A DNA stretch of 6,979 nucleotides, taken from contig CALAVA010000306.1 of the NCBI GenBank assembly GCA_937892025.1, forward strand, positions 1 through 6,979, read 5' to 3'. The DNA is from an uncultured Bacteroidales bacterium (GTDB lineage: Bacteria; Bacteroidota; Bacteroidia; Bacteroidales; WCHB1-69). Made by a program: the position numbers and the translations under genes. Under the pieces are notes generated by a model. The model searched no databases and was not told where the DNA came from. It saw nothing but the letters and a program-made list of their open reading frames with translations. Below, one piece after another: positions 6,308 through 6,979 of the stretch (positions within the stretch are counted from its first letter, which is position 1; every line of letters starts with the position of its first letter).

Positions 6308-6979
6308 ATGAAAACGACAAGAATTATTCAATTAATAAAAGAGAGTCAAACTATCGGCATCAACAATATCGTAAACATCAAAGGTTGGGTAAGGACCAAA
6401 CGAGGCAATAATTCCGTACTTTTTATCAATATCAATGATGGTTCAATCGTACACGGCATTCAAGTTGTTGTAGATGTAGCAAACTTTGACGAGCAATTGC
6501 TCAAACAAATCACAACAGGGAGTTGTTTGTCTGTTGAAGGCAAATTGGTTGAATCTATGGGGAAAGGACAAAATGTAGAGATACAAGCCTCCAAGATAGA
6601 CATATTAGGTCTTGCCGATGCGGAACGTTATCCTTTGCAGAAAAAGGGACATAGTATGGAATTTTTACGCTCAATTGCCCACCTTCGCCCGCGAACAAAT
6701 TATTTTTCTTGTGTTTTGAGAATAAGACATGCACTGGCTTTCGCTATTCACAATTTCTTTAACGACAAAGGTTTTGTCTATCTACACACTCCTATTATTA
6801 CAGGCTCAGATTGTGAAGGGGCTGGCGAAATGTTCAACGTTACGACATTAGATTTAAACAATGTTCCCAAAAACGATAAGGGAGAAGTGGATTTTGGACA
6901 GGATTTTTTCGGCAAAAGAACCCATCTAACGGTTTCAGGACAATTGAACGGAGAATTAGGAGCAATGGCCTTAGGAAAT
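6308..6979 (+). CDS. asnS: Asparaginyl-tRNA synthetase, N-terminal part (cut by window edge)
   Basis: Class II synthetase that charges tRNA-Asn with asparagine in the cytoplasm. The window holds 224 codons from the ATG, with the frame open to the last base; bacterial AsnRS is usually about 465 residues, so about half is seen. Residues about 20-100 form the N-terminal OB-fold anticodon-binding domain (KGWVRTKRGNNSVLFININDGS, about 25-46). HLRPRT (125-130) is followed by the start of the class II catalytic core with motif 1, GFVYLHTPIITGSDCEGAGEMF at about 155-176. The EGAGEMF sequence separates AsnRS from the closely related AspRS. Residues about 181-204 look like the insertion seen in Bacteroidota AsnRS before THLTVSGQL. 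Motifs 2 and 3 lie beyond the edge, so they cannot be checked. No Shine-Dalgarno is visible before the start. Confidence 0.96.
   Translation, partial: MKTTRIIQLIKESQTIGINNIVNIKGWVRTKRGNNSVLFININDGSIVHGIQVVVDVANFDEQLLKQITTGSCLSVEGKLVESMGKGQNVEIQASKIDILGLADAERYPLQKKGHSMEFLRSIAHLRPRTNYFSCVLRIRHALAFAIHNFFNDKGFVYLHTPIITGSDCEGAGEMFNVTTLDLNNVPKNDKGEVDFGQDFFGKRTHLTVSGQLNGELGAMALGN

Noticed and set aside
1..6979. CRISPR array, insertion sequence, phage, toxin-antitoxin or defence system.
   Set aside because: No regular repeat-spacer pattern, terminal inverted repeats, transposase or small paired genes were seen; nearly all the sequence is taken up by housekeeping genes.

Overview
The window looks like ordinary chromosome from an AT-rich, probably anaerobic member of the Bacteroidota (Bacteroidales-like). 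Four observations point there. The promoters carry the TAnnTTTG -7 box typical of that phylum. The genes lack Shine-Dalgarno sequences. An LpxD-like acyltransferase sits directly behind the EF-P gene. A single-chain NfnA-NfnB flavoprotein is present, a form I associate with anaerobic Bacteroidota. No phage, insertion sequence, CRISPR array, tRNA or rRNA was seen.

Left half, minus strand, read from right to left: rplS (ribosomal protein L19, 3286-3639), a rho-independent terminator (about 3253-3280), efp (elongation factor P, 2640-3206), an LpxD-type N-acyltransferase (1652-2632) and a HerA-like/DUF853 ATPase (90-1631). The efp-lpxD gap is 7 nt and the lpxD-DUF853 gap is 20 nt, so these three are probably one transcription unit. 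The rplS gene has its own -7 box (3742-3749) and a leader of roughly 95-100 nt whose composition differs from the surrounding A/T tracts.

Right half, plus strand: a 343-nt divergent intergenic region (3640-3982) with a second -7 box (3946-3953) leads into a 756-codon gene starting with GTG at 3983. It encodes a fusion of an NfnA/PyrK-like FAD/NAD/[2Fe-2S] module with an NfnB/GltD-like [4Fe-4S]/FAD/NADPH module. After 54 nt containing another -7 box comes asnS (asparaginyl-tRNA synthetase), cut by the right edge after 224 codons.

The genes are mainly housekeeping: translation (L19, EF-P, AsnRS), outer-membrane lipid A-type acylation (LpxD-like) and redox balancing among NADH, NADPH and ferredoxin (NfnAB). 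I did not find a convincing new multi-gene system. The points most worth a second look are the NfnAB fusion, the divergent catalytic region of the LpxD-like protein, and the rplS leader.
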